Assembly (NCBI GenBank): GCA_907163375.1
Contig: CAJQUW010001672.1
Coordinates: 19,158 to 83,157 of the forward strand
DNA from: Prostheceraeus crozeri
Taxonomy: Eukaryota > Platyhelminthes > Polycladida > Euryleptidae
Length of the DNA stretch: 64,000 nt
Reading direction: 5' to 3'
Shown: one piece after another, positions 61,527-64,000 of the stretch
Numbering within the stretch: the stretch's first letter is position 1
How the letters are laid out: every line of letters begins with the position of its first letter
The notes under the pieces: model-generated
What the model was told of the DNA's origin: nothing
What the model saw: the letters and a program-made list of their open reading frames with translations, nothing else
Database searches by the model: none
Program-made: the position numbers and the translations under genes

Positions 61527-62009
61527 ATGACAGGCATTTACAGTAGACCATCATATCAGAGCGGTTATCCCGTGTTTGTTGGAGGTAGACGACAAGTTGG
61601 AGGAGGCATATTTGGTGCACTAAGACGTATGGTTCTTCCAACACTCAAAAAGTATGGCGTACCAATCATGAAGCGTGTTGGAAGCAGGGCTTTAGATTTT
61701 GGTGCAAATGTTGCAGCTGATGCGCTTCAAGGTGAGGATATCGGTGAATCTATGAAAATGCGCGCGCAGCAATCTGCCATAGACGCATTAGATGATTTAA
61801 CAAAGACGAGACGTACAGTTCGGAAGAAGCGTAGGAAGTCAAGACAAGTTGGATCAGGCCGAGTTACTAAGCAAAGACGCAGGAAAAGTAAAAAGCCGAC
61901 TAGAGCAGCACGTTCTAAATCTAGACGTCGAGTGAAAACAAGAAAGCGCAAACGAAATTCCACAGCTACTAGAAACAAGTCAAAACGAAGGAAGACAACA
62001 TATTTGTAG
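61527..62009 (+). CDS. Polinton highly basic core-type protein (160 residues)
   Basis: The first half has GGRRQVGGGIFGALRRMVLP followed by a helix (KKYGVPIMKRVGSRALDFGA), a pattern seen in minor virion proteins. The second half is about 50% Arg/Lys (RRTVRKKRRKSRQ, KSRRRVKTRKRKRNS) and would bind DNA like the condensing proteins of adenoviruses. It is located between the long virion-type protein and the capsid gene. Confidence 0.65.
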   Translation: MTGIYSRPSYQSGYPVFVGGRRQVGGGIFGALRRMVLPTLKKYGVPIMKRVGSRALDFGANVAADALQGEDIGESMKMRAQQSAIDALDDLTKTRRTVRKKRRKSRQVGSGRVTKQRRRKSKKPTRAARSKSRRRVKTRKRKRNSTATRNKSKRRKTTYL

Positions 62010-62019
62010 AGCTAATACG

Positions 62020-63303
62020 ATGCAGAGTATCAATTCGGCTTTGTGTTTCTTCGATTCTCCCCCTCATCAGACAGACATCATCTCCTCAACAATTGTAGAC
62101 ATAGTCCCCACAACAAATATCGATGGTAACCAGCAGCCTATTCAGTTTGATATACCTGCCAATCCTCAAGATTATATTGACTGTCAATCCATTGATTTAG
62201 AGTTGTGTATACAAATTAAGAAGACTGATGGTACAAATATCGATTCATCCAAGGATAAAGTGGGGTTAGCAAATCTTCCCTATTGCCAGTCTGTTCTCAG
62301 ATGTGTATCTAATATTGAATGACAAACAGATTGAAGGAGGGGATCGAGCATATCCATATGGAGCATATATACATACAATGACTCAATTTCAAAAGCAAGC
62401 TAAACAGTCACACTTGCAAGTTTCTGGGTGGTATGATGATCAGCAAGGGAAATTTGATGATGTCTCAAATACAGGGTTGAAAAGACGAATGGATTTAACA
62501 GCGGATTCAAAGGAATTATACTTGAAAGGACCCGTCTATCTTGATTTCCTTCGTCAATCTAGATATCTGCTATCACAGGTTAAAATGCAAATAAAATTTA
62601 TTCGCGCAAATCCTGAGTTCGCGTTAATAGCTTTTGGAGCTACAAACTATCAAGTCAACATAGTAATGCCGTGCTCAATGTAAGGCGAGTAACAATGAAC
62701 CCGTCAGTCATCAACGAGCATGCGACAGGATTGAGGAAAAACAATGCAATATATCCAGTTAATCACAGTGTGTTGACAAACTTCACAATTGGTGCGGGAT
62801 CATCCTCACATGCCTACCCAAATCTTTTTCCCACTGCAATGCCAAAGGCGGTGTATATCACATTTGTGGAAAATGAGGCATTCATTGGTGCTTTTGAAAA
62901 GAATCCATTCAATTTCCAACACTTTAATGTTAGCAAACTAGCACTCTATCAGGATGGGAAATTTGTATCTTGCAAAGAATATGAGCCTAATTTCAAAGAT
63001 GGTAAATTCGCACGTGAATATGGTTCTATTTTCACCGCCCTCAACATGTTTAATACAGACGATTCAAATGGAATTACAATGGATATGTACAAGAATGGCT
63101 ACTTCTTCATTATGTACAACCTCACAGCAGATGCAGATCTAGGTGGTGAAAGCGTAGGAGTTACAAAGCCTGGAAATCTACGACTGGAGGTATCATTTGA
63201 GTCACCTTTGAAGAAAACAATTACTTGTCTCATTTATGCTATCTATGATAGCAAAGTTGAGATAACAAGAATGAGAGACGTGACTGTCAGCTATCAGAGA
63301 TGA
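62020..63303 (+). pseudogene. Polinton major capsid protein region (double jelly-roll type)
   Basis: Recognisable parts in order: IQFDIPANPQDYIDCQSIDL and ELCIQIKKTDGT near the start, ALIAFGATNYQVNIVMP in the middle, and VSKLALYQDGKFV and NLRLEVSFESPL near the end, with the order, length and position between the basic protein and the protease expected for the major capsid. It looks broken, with about two breaks. Treated as a fossil. Confidence 0.8.
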
Positions 63304-63764
63304 GTAACTTAAGCAACATAGAAATCTTGAGGAAAATGAGGAAAGCTCATCCCTACTCCAAGACAATATTTCTCAATGTCTTTTCTAGAGATAATTTACC
63401 TGATTCAATTCCTTTCTATCCTTGTTCGCTTATCATCAATACGGATACCAACAATCTTCCCGGAAAACATTGGATTGCTGTATACATCAATCGTTATAAA
63501 GTTGCCGAATATTTTGACTCTCTTAATCAACCTCGTTTACATGATATCGCATTATGGATGAACAGGTTTTCCTGGACTGTTAGGAAAGTGACATCGTTCC
63601 CACTTCAAAGTAATACATCTCTAATGTGCGGTGGCTATGTACTCTATTTTGTCAACGAGAGACCATTGAAAAATAACTGTAAAAGTGCTTTAGAACTATT
63701 TTCAAAAAACTGTGATAAAAATGATGTAATTCTTACTAAATATGTTGAAACAGTTTTGAAATAA
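63300..63764 (+). CDS. Polinton adenain-like cysteine protease
   Basis: A maturation protease of the adenovirus/Ulp1 type. His in GKHWIAV (residue 57), Asp in EYFDSL (73), Gln in PLQSN (103) and Cys in LMCGGY (110) form the family's active-site set. It is 154 residues, slightly shorter than adenain. It starts overlapping the end of the capsid region. Confidence 0.88.
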   Translation: MSNLSNIEILRKMRKAHPYSKTIFLNVFSRDNLPDSIPFYPCSLIINTDTNNLPGKHWIAVYINRYKVAEYFDSLNQPRLHDIALWMNRFSWTVRKVTSFPLQSNTSLMCGGYVLYFVNERPLKNNCKSALELFSKNCDKNDVILTKYVETVLK

Positions 63765-63812
63765 AGTTTTATGTTGTATCATTAACTTGCTCTCTTTTTT
63801 CCAAAACAAGGG

Positions 63813-63822
63813 TTTATAAGGA
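63813..63822 (+). promoter_or_regulatory. TTTATAAGGA, possible promoter box
   Basis: A variant of the TATATAAGGA boxes at 55044 and 56302. No gene follows within the window, so its role is unknown. Confidence 0.3.
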
Positions 63823-63829
63823 AAACAAA

Positions 63830-63911
63830 AACATGCTCATATTTCATTATCTATTCACATATATACAAAAAACATGTTCACATTTCATTATCTATCCACA
63901 TATATACAAAA
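63830..63911. repeat. two tandem 41-bp units
   Basis: AACATGCTCATATTTCATTA ... and AACATGTTCACATTTCATTA ..., each ending CACATATATACAAAA, with three differences. Confidence 0.9.
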
Positions 63912-64000
63912 TCTACAATTTGGTTTTCATGAAACATTTTTTCAAATCGCATATGATGGGAGGCACATCACTTATGTCTTTAATGCCGGTTATCACAATC

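Larger units (their letters stand above)
54040..64000 (+). mobile_element. Polinton/Maverick, left part, runs off the right edge
   Basis: A block of plus-strand genes includes the Polinton hallmark set: packaging ATPase, retroviral-type integrase, adenain-like protease and capsid-type proteins. The left edge is probably near 54030-54040, where a LINE is cut off, but I could not identify the terminal repeat or a 6-bp duplication. DNA polymerase B is not in the window. The element is a fossil: most genes look open, with about four or five breaks overall, so it is moderately young. Confidence 0.85.

Overview
This is AT-rich animal (invertebrate metazoan) nuclear DNA. The evidence is a spliced gene with canonical GT/AG junctions, many eukaryotic transposon families, two Penelope-like retroelements and a Polinton. 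I cannot name the species. No prokaryotic gene organisation is present; apparent open frames on both strands are mostly transposon debris.

The backbone of the first 49 kb is one host gene on the minus strand. I read it as four coding exons (49007-48489, 20717-20295, 14120-13143, 4902-4444) whose splice sites are canonical and whose phases all agree (phase 0 at every junction). The 792-residue product has a Ser/Thr-rich N-terminus, a BED-type zinc finger split across exons 1 and 2, a degenerate hAT-transposase core and a hAT C-terminal dimerisation region. It looks like a domesticated hAT transposase (ZBED-like). Its introns (about 27.8, 6.2 and 8.2 kb) are filled with mobile elements.

Layout from left to right: 1-3170, the end of a TTF/ZMYM-type hAT element with a broken transposase, a coding minisatellite and a THAP fossil; 4444-4902, exon 4; 5.8-6.7 kb, a LINE reverse-transcriptase fragment; 8.7-13.0 kb, a complex inverted-repeat element; 12986-13073, an 88-bp snap-back MITE; 13143-14120, exon 3; 16.1-16.3 kb, a hammerhead-ribozyme-like motif; 17205-20025, a non-autonomous hAT element with a perfect 8-bp target duplication; 20295-20717, exon 2; 22588-23977, an apparently intact mariner; 24.3-27.2 kb, an apparently intact two-gene PIF/Harbinger element; 27.2-27.8 kb, a MITE inside a MITE; 31407-35700, an LTR retrotransposon with near-identical LTRs; 37317-37380, a 64-bp hAT MITE; 38815-40864, another hAT-like element inserted into a repeat; 45.4-47.7 kb, two different Penelope-like fragments, each followed by a hammerhead-like motif; 48322-48394, a tRNA-like sequence; 48489-49007, exon 1.

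Right of the host gene, a broken LINE (52.1-54.0 kb) abuts a minisatellite and then a Polinton/Maverick that runs off the right edge. Its plus-strand gene block carries a UBA-like/RING protein, several proteins of unknown role, a packaging ATPase, an integrase followed by a chromodomain, virion-type proteins including a capsid region, and an adenain-like protease. No DNA polymerase B is seen; it may lie beyond the window. The element is a fossil with a handful of breaks. A shared TATATAAGGA-like box lies ahead of at least two of its genes.
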